From JBQCHF01 sp051954955 (lineage in GTDB: Bacteria > Actinomycetota > Actinomycetes > Motilibacterales > Motilibacteraceae), in NCBI GenBank assembly GCA_051954955.1, contig JBQCHF010000021.1, positions 36,322 to 100,321 of the forward strand: a stretch of 64,000 bases of DNA. The letters are read 5' to 3'. The translations under genes were made by a program, and so were the position numbers. Within the stretch, counting starts at the first letter, position 1; every line of letters begins with the position of its first letter. Shown piece by piece: positions 50,695 to 58,862 of this stretch. The notes beneath the pieces are model-generated. The model ran no database searches and was not told the DNA's origin. It saw nothing but the letters and a program-made list of their open reading frames with translations.

Positions 50695-51030
50695 ATGAGT
50701 CTGCTCGACCTGGTGGCGCGCGCGCTCGCCGTGCTGGGCCTCACCGTGGTCGCGGTGAGCGCGCTGGGGCTGCTGGTGGTGCGCCCGGTGCTCGCCTCGC
50801 TGCACCTGGTCTCGGCGGTCACATCGGTGGGTGTCCCGCTGCTGGCGCTGGGGCTCGCCATCGAGCAGGGCTTCACGCTCGGGGCAGCCGCGGTCCTGCT
50901 CACCGGGGCTGTGGTCGCGTTCTCCGCACCGGCGCTCGGCGCCGAGACCGCACGCCTCGCGGGCGAGCGAGAAGGCGTTGTCCTGCCTCGCGAACCCGTG
51001 CAGGAACCAGAGCCGGGGAGCCGACCGTGA
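50695..51030 (+). CDS. mrpG: Mrp/Mnh antiporter subunit G
   Basis: A 111-residue protein with three hydrophobic helices. The segment VVRPVLASLHLVSAVTSVGVPLLALGLAI corresponds to the conserved DxxxRLHA-like part of MrpG/MbhC. It begins 2 bases after mrpF and overlaps the next gene by 4 bases. The last 30 residues are acidic and soluble. Confidence 0.9.
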   Translation: MSLLDLVARALAVLGLTVVAVSALGLLVVRPVLASLHLVSAVTSVGVPLLALGLAIEQGFTLGAAAVLLTGAVVAFSAPALGAETARLAGEREGVVLPREPVQEPEPGSRP

Positions 51031-51329
51031 CGGCCCTCGTGGTCGTCGCGCTGACCCTCGTGCTGCTCGCCGGGGCGGCCGTGGTCCTCACCGGCGACCC
51101 GCTGCGCCAGGCGGTCACGCTGTCGGTCTGCGGACTCGTGCTGGCCGTGCTCTTCCTCGTCGTGCGAGCTCCCGACGTCGCCTTGGGCCAGGTGGCCGTC
51201 CAGACGGTGGTGGTGCCGCTCATGGTGCTCCTGGCGGTACGGACGATCCGCGACCGCGGGAAGCGCGGTGGCACGTCCGAGGGCGAGCAGGGACCGGACG
51301 GGGACGAGCAGCCGGAGCAGGGCCGATGA
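51027..51329 (+). CDS. DUF4040/MbhD-type subunit (MrpA C-terminal part)
   Basis: A 100-residue protein with three helices and the MbhD signature (LTGDPLRQAVTLSVCGLVLAVLFLVVRAPDVALGQVAVQ). In Bacillus-type Mrp this domain is the C-terminal part of the large MrpA; here it is a separate gene, as in mbh/archaeal-type operons. The tail is charged. Overlaps neighbours by 4 bases on both sides. Confidence 0.9.
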   Translation: MTALVVVALTLVLLAGAAVVLTGDPLRQAVTLSVCGLVLAVLFLVVRAPDVALGQVAVQTVVVPLMVLLAVRTIRDRGKRGGTSEGEQGPDGDEQPEQGR

Positions 51330-52072
51330 CCCGGGGCTGGCGGACCCTGGTCCTGCTGCTCGGGGCCGGCGGCCTGCTGGTGATGGTGGCTCTCGCCGCG
51401 CTGGGCGCCCCCACCGTCGGCGGCAGCGAGCACCCCTATCGGGACCGGGCGGTGCAGGCGGCGCTGCGGCACGACACCGCCAACGTGGTCTCCTCGGTGA
51501 ACTACGACCAGCGCGCGTTAGACACGTTCGGCGAGGAGCTGATCCTGCTCACCGCCGTCTCCGGCGCCACGGTGCTGCTCCGTCCCGCCGGCAAGGAGCA
51601 ACAGCGGCGCGCGCGGGACGTCGCCCCGCCCCTGGACGCCACCGCGCTGGCCGGCTACGTGCTGCTGCCGGTCACGCTGCTGCTGGGCCTCGACGTCGTC
51701 GCGCACGGCGCGGTGACGCCCGGCGGCGGCTTCCAGGGCGGCGTCGTGCTGGCCACCGGCCTGCACCTGCTGTACGTCTCGGGCAGCTACCGGGCGCTGG
51801 AGACGGTGCGACCGGTGCCGCTGTTCGAGCACGCCGAGGCCGCGGGGGCTGCCGCCTACACCGCCCTCGGCGTGGCCGGGGTGCTCGTCGCCGCCGGGTT
51901 CCTGGCCAACCTGCTCCCGACCGGGCAGCTGGGCAGCCTGCTCTCGGCCGGCAGCGTGCCGCTGCTCAGCGCCGCGGTAGGGGTGGAGGTGGCCGGCAGC
52001 GTCGTGGTCCTGCTGGCCCGGTTCCTGGAGCAGGCGCTCGTGCTGTCACCGGCGTCGGAGGGTCCCCGGTGA
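51326..52072 (+). CDS. mrpB: Mrp subunit B fused to an MbhE-like domain
   Basis: A 248-residue protein. Residues 1-90 correspond to MbhE/the end of MrpA (TANVVSSVNYDQRALDTFGEELILLTAVSG); residues 105-240 are the MrpB/MbhF domain (GLDVVAHGAVTPGGGFQGGVVLATGLHLLYVSG). It therefore joins two units that are separate genes in Pyrococcus mbh. ATG 51326 overlaps the previous stop (ATGA). Confidence 0.9.
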   Translation: MTRGWRTLVLLLGAGGLLVMVALAALGAPTVGGSEHPYRDRAVQAALRHDTANVVSSVNYDQRALDTFGEELILLTAVSGATVLLRPAGKEQQRRARDVAPPLDATALAGYVLLPVTLLLGLDVVAHGAVTPGGGFQGGVVLATGLHLLYVSGSYRALETVRPVPLFEHAEAAGAAAYTALGVAGVLVAAGFLANLLPTGQLGSLLSAGSVPLLSAAVGVEVAGSVVVLLARFLEQALVLSPASEGPR

Positions 52073-52416
52073 CGCTCTACGCCTACCTCGTGGCAGCGGG
52101 CCTGGTGGTGCTGGGCGCCGTGGGGATCGGCCGCAGCCGCGACCTCGTGCACACCGTGGTGTGTCTGTCCGTGGCGCAGTCCGGCACCTACGTCCTGCTG
52201 CTCGCGGTCGGGTTCCAGCGCCACGCCTCGCTGCCGGTGTTCGGGTCGACCAACCCGCCGAGCACGAAGGTGGTCGACCCGGTGGTGCAGGCCATGACCC
52301 TCACCGACATCGTCGTCTCCGCGGTGGTCACCGCGCTGCTGCTGGCGCTCGCCCTGCAGGTGGGCAAGGAGCACGGCACCGTGGACCCGGACGAGCTCAC
52401 CGCGCTGGAGGGCTGA
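52069..52416 (+). CDS. mrpC: Mrp/Mnh antiporter subunit C (NuoK-like)
   Basis: A 115-residue protein with three helices, homologous to NuoK/MbhG: VVLGAVGIGRSRDLVHTVVCLSVAQSGTYVLLLAVGF and DPVVQAMTLTDIVVSAVVTALLLALALQVGKEHGT. GTG start overlaps the mrpB stop. Confidence 0.92.
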   Translation: MTLYAYLVAAGLVVLGAVGIGRSRDLVHTVVCLSVAQSGTYVLLLAVGFQRHASLPVFGSTNPPSTKVVDPVVQAMTLTDIVVSAVVTALLLALALQVGKEHGTVDPDELTALEG

Positions 52417-54270
52417 GTGGGCTCCTCGCAGCTCGCGCCCCTGGCGGTGGCGGTGCCAGTGCTGGTCGCCTGCCTCGCGCTGTCGCTGGGCCGGCACCTG
52501 CCCCGGGCCGTGGTCGACGTCGCGGGGGTGCTCACCGCCGCCGCGGTGGCCGGGCTGGCCGCGGCGCTCGTGGCGCTCACCGGGCAGGACCGGGTGGTCA
52601 CCTGGGTGGGCGGCTGGCGGCCGCACGGCGGCACCGGGGTGGGGATCGCGCTGGTGGTGGACCGCGTGGGCGCGGGGGCGGCACTGCTCGCCGCCCTGCT
52701 CACGACCGCCGCGCTGCTCTACTCCTGGCGCTACCTGGAGTCCGTGGAGGCGCACTACCACGCGCTGATGCTGCTGTTCCTGGCCGGCATGACCGGCTTC
52801 GCGCTCAGTGGGGACCTGTTCGACATGTTCGTGTTCTTCGAGCTGATGGGCGTGGCCGCCTACGTCCTCACCGGCTACAAGGTGGAGGACAAGTCCGCGT
52901 TGCAGGGCGCGCTGAACTTCGCCGTGGTCAACTCCCTCGGCGCCTACCTCACGCTGTTCGGCATCGGGATCCTCTACGCCCGCACCGGCGAGCTCGGCCT
53001 CGCGCAGCTGCACGAGCGGCTCTCCGACTCGCCGTCGGAGTCACTGGTGGTGGTGGCGTTCACCCTGGTGGCGACGGGCTTCCTGGTGAAGGCCGCGGCA
53101 CTGCCGTTCCACTTCTGGCTGGCCGACGCGCACGCGGTGGCGCCAGCACCGGTCTGCGTGCTGTTCTCCGGGGTGATGGTCGAGCTGGGTGCCTACGCGG
53201 TGATCCGTGTCTACTGGGACGCCTTCTCCGGCGCGCTCCCCCACGCCGACGTCCACCGCGTCCTCATGGTGCTGGGCGTGGCCACCGCGCTGGTCGGGGC
53301 GCTGATGTGCTTCCTGCAGCGCCACCTCAAGCGGCTGCTGGCCTACTCCACCATCGCCCACACCGGCCTGTTCCTCCTCGCTCTCGGCGCGCTGGACGCG
53401 GACTCCAGCGCCGGCGCGCTCACCTACGTCCTGGGCCACGCCGGGGTGAAGGCCGCCCTGTTCCTGCTGGCCGGGCTGCTGCTCAACCGCTACGACAGCG
53501 TGGACGAGCTGAGCCTTTACGGGCGGGCGCGCGACTCGCGGTTCGCCGGCGTCCTGTTCGCCGTCGGCGGCCTCGCGCTGGCCGGGCTCCCGCCGTTCGG
53601 CGTCGCGCTGGGCAAGGGCGTGTCCGAGGAGGGCCTCGTGAAGGCCGGGCTGGGCTGGGCCCCGGTGCTGTTCGCCGTGGTCTCCGCCGTCACCGGTGCG
53701 GCGGTGCTGCGCGCTGCCGGACGGGTGTTCCTCGGGCTCGGCCCCGACCCGGAGCAGGGGGCCGGCGCCGGCGGCAGTGCCGGGTCGGAGGCGGGCTCCG
53801 ACGAGACGTCGGGGAACGAGGAGCAGCCGGAGACCTCCAGCCTGCCCAAGGGCCAGTGGGTGATGACGCTCACGGTGCTGGCGCTGCTCGTCGCCTCCCT
53901 CCTGGTCGGCGTGGTGCCGGCCGTGCGCCGGGCCGTCGCGGTGGGCGCCGCCCAGCTGGTGGACAGCGCCGGCTTCGTGGCCGCGTCGCTGCACGGGCAG
54001 GGCACCGGCCCGCTCGAGCTGCCCGCCGTGGACTGGACCGCGCAGGGCGTCGCCCTCTCGCTGCTCTCCTGCGGGCTGGCGGTGGCCCTGGCCGCGGCCG
54101 CCCTCTGGCTGCCCGAGGCGGCGGCCGGCTGGATCGCACGGATCCTCGGCCCGGCCACCGGCGTCCTGCGCCGGCTGCACTCCGGGCACGTCGGGGACTA
54201 CGCGGCATGGCTGCTGGTGGGCGTCGGCGCGGTCGCGCTGCTGGCCGGGCTGCCGGGAACGGTCCGATAG
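52417..54270 (+). CDS. mrpD: Mrp/Mnh antiporter subunit D (NuoN/MbhH-like)
   Basis: A 617-residue proton-conducting transporter with about 14-16 helices. Conserved charged residues of the channel: Glu in MFVFFELMGVAAYVLTGYK, Lys in GFLVKAAALPFHFWLADAHAVAPAPVCVLFSGVMVELG, HTGLFLLALG, and Lys in HAGVKAALFLLAG. A charged linker (about 445-480) separates a C-terminal group of helices. Longer than the usual about 500 residues. Last gene of the operon. GTG start immediately follows the mrpC stop. Confidence 0.93.
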   Translation: MGSSQLAPLAVAVPVLVACLALSLGRHLPRAVVDVAGVLTAAAVAGLAAALVALTGQDRVVTWVGGWRPHGGTGVGIALVVDRVGAGAALLAALLTTAALLYSWRYLESVEAHYHALMLLFLAGMTGFALSGDLFDMFVFFELMGVAAYVLTGYKVEDKSALQGALNFAVVNSLGAYLTLFGIGILYARTGELGLAQLHERLSDSPSESLVVVAFTLVATGFLVKAAALPFHFWLADAHAVAPAPVCVLFSGVMVELGAYAVIRVYWDAFSGALPHADVHRVLMVLGVATALVGALMCFLQRHLKRLLAYSTIAHTGLFLLALGALDADSSAGALTYVLGHAGVKAALFLLAGLLLNRYDSVDELSLYGRARDSRFAGVLFAVGGLALAGLPPFGVALGKGVSEEGLVKAGLGWAPVLFAVVSAVTGAAVLRAAGRVFLGLGPDPEQGAGAGGSAGSEAGSDETSGNEEQPETSSLPKGQWVMTLTVLALLVASLLVGVVPAVRRAVAVGAAQLVDSAGFVAASLHGQGTGPLELPAVDWTAQGVALSLLSCGLAVALAAAALWLPEAAAGWIARILGPATGVLRRLHSGHVGDYAAWLLVGVGAVALLAGLPGTVR

Positions 54271-54352
54271 CGCCGGGGACGTCCCCACCGCCGGCAGCCC
54301 CGGGGCGCCGGTTCCACCCGCGATCCGGCTTGGCTCACCACCCTTTCGGCCG

Positions 54353-56161
54353 ATGGTGACGGGCGTGGCAGAAGGACACGGGGCGCTGGTCGAGGAACCG
54401 CCGGCGACGAGACCTGCAGCCGAGGCGCCCGAGGGCGCCTTCGCGCCCGCCGTCGCCGCGCCGCGCCGCCGGCTCGGCGAGGTGCTGGTCGACGCCGGCC
54501 TGCTGACGCCGGCCCAGCTGGCCGAGGCGCTGCGCGAGCAGCAGGCCGTGGCCGGCCCACGCCGCCGCCTCGGCGCCGTCATCGTGTCGCTCGGCCTGGC
54601 CCGCGAGGTCGACGTCGCGGCCGCCCTGGCCACCCAGCTCGGGCTGCGGCTGGCCCGCCTGGACGCCCGCCCCCCGCGCCCGGAGGTCGTGCGCCTGCTC
54701 CCCCGGCCGGTGGCCGAACGCTCCCGCGCCGTGGTCGTCCACCAGGAGCCGCGGCGGCTGGTGGTGGCCAGCGCCGACCCCACCAACGTGGTGGCGCTGG
54801 ACGACGTGCGGGTGGCCACCGGCTGCCAGGACCTCGAGGTCATCGTGGCCACCGAGTCCGAGGTGCGCGACCACCTGCTGCGGGCCTGGTCCGAGGACCT
54901 CCGCAACGACACGCCGATGGCCCGCACCGCCACGGTCCGCACCACCACGACACGTGCTGGAGGAGCCGAGCCGACCGAGGTCGGCGACGCCCCGGTGGTG
55001 CGCTTCGTGGAGGACCTGCTGACCCGGGCCCTGGCGCTGGGCGCCTCGGACGTCCACCTCGAGCCCCAGCGCGACCTGCTCCGGGTGCGCTTCCGGATCG
55101 ACGGAGTGCTGCGCGACATCACGCACGCTCAGCAGTCGTTGGCGGCTGCCGTGGTGAGCCGGGTGAAGGTGATGGCCGGGCTCGACATCGCCGAGCGGCG
55201 GCTGCCGCAGGACGGCCGGGCCACCCTGGCCAACGGCGAGACCGAGGCCGACGCCCGCGTCTCCACCCTGCCCAGCACCCACGGCGAGAAGGTGGTCATC
55301 CGGCTGCTGCAGTCCGCGCGCGACGTGCCGGCTATGTCCGCGCTAGGGCTGGAGCAGCAGCAGCGCGAGGAGCTGCACGCGGCGCTGTCCGCGCCGCAGG
55401 GACTGGTGCTCATCACCGGTCCGACCGGGTCGGGCAAGACCACCACGCTCTACAGCGCCCTGCACGCCGTGGCCGACCCGGCCCGGAACGTGGTGACGCT
55501 CGAGGACCCGGTGGAGGTCGACTTCCGCGGCATCACCCAGGTGCAGGTGAACGTCAAGCAGGGCCTCACTTTCGCGCGGGGGCTGCGCGCCGTGCTGCGC
55601 CAGGACCCCGACGTCGTGCTGGTCGGCGAGGTGCGCGACGCCGAGACCGCGCGGCTGGCGCTGGAGGCGAGCCTCACCGGCCACCTGGTGCTCACCACGC
55701 TGCACACCGGCTCGGCGGCCGGCGCGCTGACCCGTCTGGTCGACATGGGCATCGAGCCCTACCTCGTCGCCTCCTCGCTCACCCTGGCCGTGGCCCAGCG
55801 GCTGGTCCGCACCCCGTGCCGCTCCTGCTCGCAGGAGTCGTGGCCCAGCGGGCAGATGCTCGAGCTGCTGGGCCTGGACGAGCGCGACCTGGCCGGCGCC
55901 ACCCCGGTGGCCGGGCAGGGCTGCAGCGAGTGCAGCGGCACCGGCTACGCCGGCCGGACCGCACTGTTCGAGGTGCTCCCGGTGGACGCCGACCTGCGCC
56001 GCACCCTGCTGGCCAGCCCCACGGAGGAGGCCGTCGTCGGCCACCTGGAGGCCAACGGCATCCGCACCCTGCGCACCATCGCCCTGGAGCGCGCCTGCCA
56101 GGGGGTCACGACCTTCGAGGAGGCGCTGCGGGTGACGCACGCCGACCGGCGCACCCGCTGA
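54353..56161 (+). CDS. GspE/PilB-type secretion ATPase
   Basis: A 602-residue hexameric AAA-like ATPase of type II secretion/type IV pili. N-terminal GspE-N domain (RLGEVLVDAGLLTPAQLAEALREQ, about 40-180), catalytic core with GASDVHLEPQ, Walker A GPTGSGKTTT, Asp box EDPVEVDFRGITQVQVN, Walker B VVLVGEVRDAETA, His box LVLTTLHTGSA, and a four-Cys zinc motif (CRSCSQES ... CSECSGTGYAGR). Complete for the family. No pilC, pilT, pilin or prepilin peptidase gene follows, so it is an orphan here. Confidence 0.94.
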   Translation: MVTGVAEGHGALVEEPPATRPAAEAPEGAFAPAVAAPRRRLGEVLVDAGLLTPAQLAEALREQQAVAGPRRRLGAVIVSLGLAREVDVAAALATQLGLRLARLDARPPRPEVVRLLPRPVAERSRAVVVHQEPRRLVVASADPTNVVALDDVRVATGCQDLEVIVATESEVRDHLLRAWSEDLRNDTPMARTATVRTTTTRAGGAEPTEVGDAPVVRFVEDLLTRALALGASDVHLEPQRDLLRVRFRIDGVLRDITHAQQSLAAAVVSRVKVMAGLDIAERRLPQDGRATLANGETEADARVSTLPSTHGEKVVIRLLQSARDVPAMSALGLEQQQREELHAALSAPQGLVLITGPTGSGKTTTLYSALHAVADPARNVVTLEDPVEVDFRGITQVQVNVKQGLTFARGLRAVLRQDPDVVLVGEVRDAETARLALEASLTGHLVLTTLHTGSAAGALTRLVDMGIEPYLVASSLTLAVAQRLVRTPCRSCSQESWPSGQMLELLGLDERDLAGATPVAGQGCSECSGTGYAGRTALFEVLPVDADLRRTLLASPTEEAVVGHLEANGIRTLRTIALERACQGVTTFEEALRVTHADRRTR

Positions 56162-56169
56162 GCCGGCTC

Positions 56170-58701
56170 CTACAACCCGTCGGCGACGTCGGCGGCCACT
56201 CGCCGCGGCGCGGCCGCCGGCGGTGAGGGGCGCGGCACGAACCCCTGCGGGGCTGCCGGGACCCCGTGCAGCAGCAGGGGGATGACGGCGGCGGCGGGGA
56301 CCGGACGGCTGAAGTAGTAGCCCTGAGCCGCCTCGATGCCCAGGTGCCGCACGGTGGCGACCTCGACCATCGTCTCCACCCCCTCGGCCACGCAGTGCAT
56401 GCCCATCCCGCTCGCGATCTCGCCCACCTTGCCCACCAGCAGCCGGCTCGTCGGCTCGTACGCCGCGGCCTGGACGAACTCCCGGTCGATCTTGAGCACG
56501 TCGGGGCAGAAGCGCCGCAGGTAGCGCAACGAGGAGTAGCCGGTGCCGAAGTCGTCGACAGCCACGTGCACGCCGAGCGCCTGCAGCATGGCCAGGTTCT
56601 GCGCGGCGGCGTCGAAGTCCTCGAGCAGGCCGAGCTCGGTGACCTCCAGGGTCAGCACCGTGGCGGGCAGACCGTGCCCGCGCAGCACGTCGCACACGCG
56701 CTCGGGCAGCCCGGGGTCCACCGTGTCGGTCGCGGCCACGTTCACCGCCACCCGGACCCGGTCGGCCACGCCGAGCCGCTGCCAGCCGGCCCGGTCGCGC
56801 GCGGCCAGGGTGAGGACGTGGTCGGTGAGCCGGCCGATCGTGCCGGTCTGCTCGGCCAGCGGGACGAACTCGGCCGGGCTGACCGTTCCCAGCTCCGGGT
56901 GCTCCCAGCGCAGCAGCGCCTCCACGCCGGTCACCGCGAGACGGTCCGGGCCGGTGGCACCGTCCGGCTCGCCCAGCTCGACCACCGGCTGGTAGACGAG
57001 GTGGAAGTGCTCCAGCGGCGAGGTGGCCACCGCCTCGCGCAGCAGCGCGGTGCGGCTCCCGCGGGCCCGGCTCGCCGGCTCCAGCACGTGCAGCGCCGGC
57101 TCGCCGCGGCGGGACTGCGCCTTGGCGTGCTGGACGGCCAGGTCGGCCTCCACCAGCAGGCCCTGCACCTCGCGGCCGCCGGTGAAGGTCACCCCGGCGG
57201 CCACCCGCGAGGTCCAGGTGCCGGTGGGCAGCGGCACCGGCCGCGACAGCTCCCGCACCGCCCGCTCCACCAGCGCCTGCGCCTGGTCACGAGGTGCCAG
57301 CACCGCGAACTCGTCCACCCCGATCCGGGCCGCCAGCATCCCCGGCGGGACCACGGCGGCCAGCCGAAGACCGAGCACCCGGAGCAGCTCGTCGCCGGCG
57401 GCGTGCCCGTGGTTGTCGTTGAGGGTGCGGAAGCCGACGACGTCGAGGACAGCGAGGGCCAGCTCCTCCCCGTCCGGGGCGAGCTCGTCCAGCCGCTCGG
57501 CGAGCGCCAGCCGGTTGGGCAGCCCGGTCAGGTCGTCGGTGCGCAGCCGGTGCTGGGCGCTGCGCTCCCGCTCGGCCAGGGTGCGGAGCATCGTCGCCGA
57601 CTCCCGCGCCGCGGTCACCTGCCGGACCACCACCCCGACGGCGATGACGACGGTGCAGGCCACCTCGACCCGGCTCAACGCCCGCCCCTGCACCAGCTGC
57701 CACACCGTGGCGGACAGGCCCAGCACGACCGGGAGGTAGGGCACCACCGGCTCCCACCAGCCGGGGAGCCCGTCCAGCACCCCCGACGGGTCGTCCGCCT
57801 CCCGAGAGTGCGCGTCGGGCAGCGGTCTGCCGCCCTCGGCGGCGGACAGCGGTCTGCCGCCTTCGGCGGCGGACAGCGATCTGCCGCCCTCGGCGGCGGC
57901 CAGCGATCTGCCGCCTTCGGCGGCGGCCAGCGATCTGCCACCTTCGGCGGCGGCCAGGACCAGCACGAGCAGGGCGAGCTCGTGCACCATCGCCATCCAC
58001 GACGACGGCACGTAGCCGGCAGCACCGGACGAGCCCGAGGCGCGCCACTCGGCCAGGCAGAAGGCGAGGTCGGCCGCGCCGAGCAGCGACATCCCCGCCG
58101 CGGTGAGCCCGACGAACCGCCGGGCCGGCGGGCAGACCTGCGTGAGCAGCGACAGCGCGACCGCGAGCACCACCGCCGGCAGCAGGGCGTAGGCGAGGGT
58201 GACGGCCTGCTCGGTGCGGTTCAGCGGGGCGGTGGGCCCCATCAGTCCCACCAGCAGCGCGTCGGCCAGGAAGGCCAGGGCCCCGGCCGCCACGGCCGCG
58301 TCGGCGAGGACCCGGGCCACGCCCAGCCGGGACCAGGCGCGCGGGACGGCGAGCAGCCCGGCGACCGCGAGCGGGGCGTAGAGGAGGTAGACCAGCTCGC
58401 CGGGCGAGGTGACCCCCACCTGCTCACCGGTGACCGACGCCACCGCCAGCGCGGCCAGGCCGCTGACCACCCCGGCGCCGACGGCTGCGGCGAGCAGCCG
58501 CCGGGCGGCCCGGGGCGCCACGCAGGCCCGGCGGCCGGGGGCCAGCAGGAGCCCGAGCACGACGAGCGCGGTGAGCGCTCTCACCGCGTAGGAGGCGAGC
58601 GTGCCGGTGAGCACCAGCGCCAGCGCCGCCGCCGCCAGCGGCACGCCGGCCAGCACCGGCGCCGCGACGGCGCGAGTTCCCCCACCCCGGACTTCGCTCA
58701 C
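56170..58701 (-). CDS. Membrane GGDEF-EAL protein with degenerate GGDEF
   Basis: An 843-residue c-di-GMP signalling protein. Ten or so N-terminal helices (about 10-260) are followed by a low-complexity insert of nine-residue repeats (AAEGGRSLA type), further helices, then GGDEF (about 395-560) and EAL (570-825). The GGDEF motif reads GVDEF, so cyclase activity is doubtful. EAL motifs are intact (VEALLRWEHP, VTLEV-like EVTELG, DDFGTGYSSL, KIDREFV, AEGVE), so it may be a phosphodiesterase. GTG 58701 has GAAGGGCGAGGG upstream. Confidence 0.9.
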   Translation of the reverse strand: MSEVRGGGTRAVAAPVLAGVPLAAAALALVLTGTLASYAVRALTALVVLGLLLAPGRRACVAPRAARRLLAAAVGAGVVSGLAALAVASVTGEQVGVTSPGELVYLLYAPLAVAGLLAVPRAWSRLGVARVLADAAVAAGALAFLADALLVGLMGPTAPLNRTEQAVTLAYALLPAVVLAVALSLLTQVCPPARRFVGLTAAGMSLLGAADLAFCLAEWRASGSSGAAGYVPSSWMAMVHELALLVLVLAAAEGGRSLAAAEGGRSLAAAEGGRSLSAAEGGRPLSAAEGGRPLPDAHSREADDPSGVLDGLPGWWEPVVPYLPVVLGLSATVWQLVQGRALSRVEVACTVVIAVGVVVRQVTAARESATMLRTLAERERSAQHRLRTDDLTGLPNRLALAERLDELAPDGEELALAVLDVVGFRTLNDNHGHAAGDELLRVLGLRLAAVVPPGMLAARIGVDEFAVLAPRDQAQALVERAVRELSRPVPLPTGTWTSRVAAGVTFTGGREVQGLLVEADLAVQHAKAQSRRGEPALHVLEPASRARGSRTALLREAVATSPLEHFHLVYQPVVELGEPDGATGPDRLAVTGVEALLRWEHPELGTVSPAEFVPLAEQTGTIGRLTDHVLTLAARDRAGWQRLGVADRVRVAVNVAATDTVDPGLPERVCDVLRGHGLPATVLTLEVTELGLLEDFDAAAQNLAMLQALGVHVAVDDFGTGYSSLRYLRRFCPDVLKIDREFVQAAAYEPTSRLLVGKVGEIASGMGMHCVAEGVETMVEVATVRHLGIEAAQGYYFSRPVPAAAVIPLLLHGVPAAPQGFVPRPSPPAAAPRRVAADVADGL
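57820..57954. repeat. Five 27-base tandem repeats
   Basis: Exactly five head-to-tail 27-base units, each beginning CAGCGRTCTGCC on the plus strand, encode five copies of the nine-residue repeat AAEGGR(S/P)L(A/S/P) in the membrane GGDEF-EAL protein. Units differ by one or two bases only, so the expansion is recent. Confidence 0.97.
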
Positions 58702-58862
58702 CCCTCGCCCTTCGGCCGCGGGAGCCCGCGCCTGAGCGACTCGCGCCGGGACGTGACCTTTCCCGGGACCACCAGCAGCGTGCACGCCCGCCGGACCGGG
58801 GCGCTCCGTGATAGATCAGGGCCCACACCGCTGCAGGGCGCCGTCGGCGAGGGGAGACCCGG

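Noticed and set aside
47697..50903. A 1068-codon open frame on the minus strand
   Set aside because: It runs antisense through the MFS exporter and Mrp genes with compositional noise. Only the short part starting at 49847 matches a real N-terminus (Mut7-C) and that part is reported separately.
54275..54286. Palindrome GGGGACGTCCCC after the Mrp operon as a terminator
   Set aside because: A 12-base palindrome without loop cannot form a stable intrinsic terminator and may arise by chance at this GC content.
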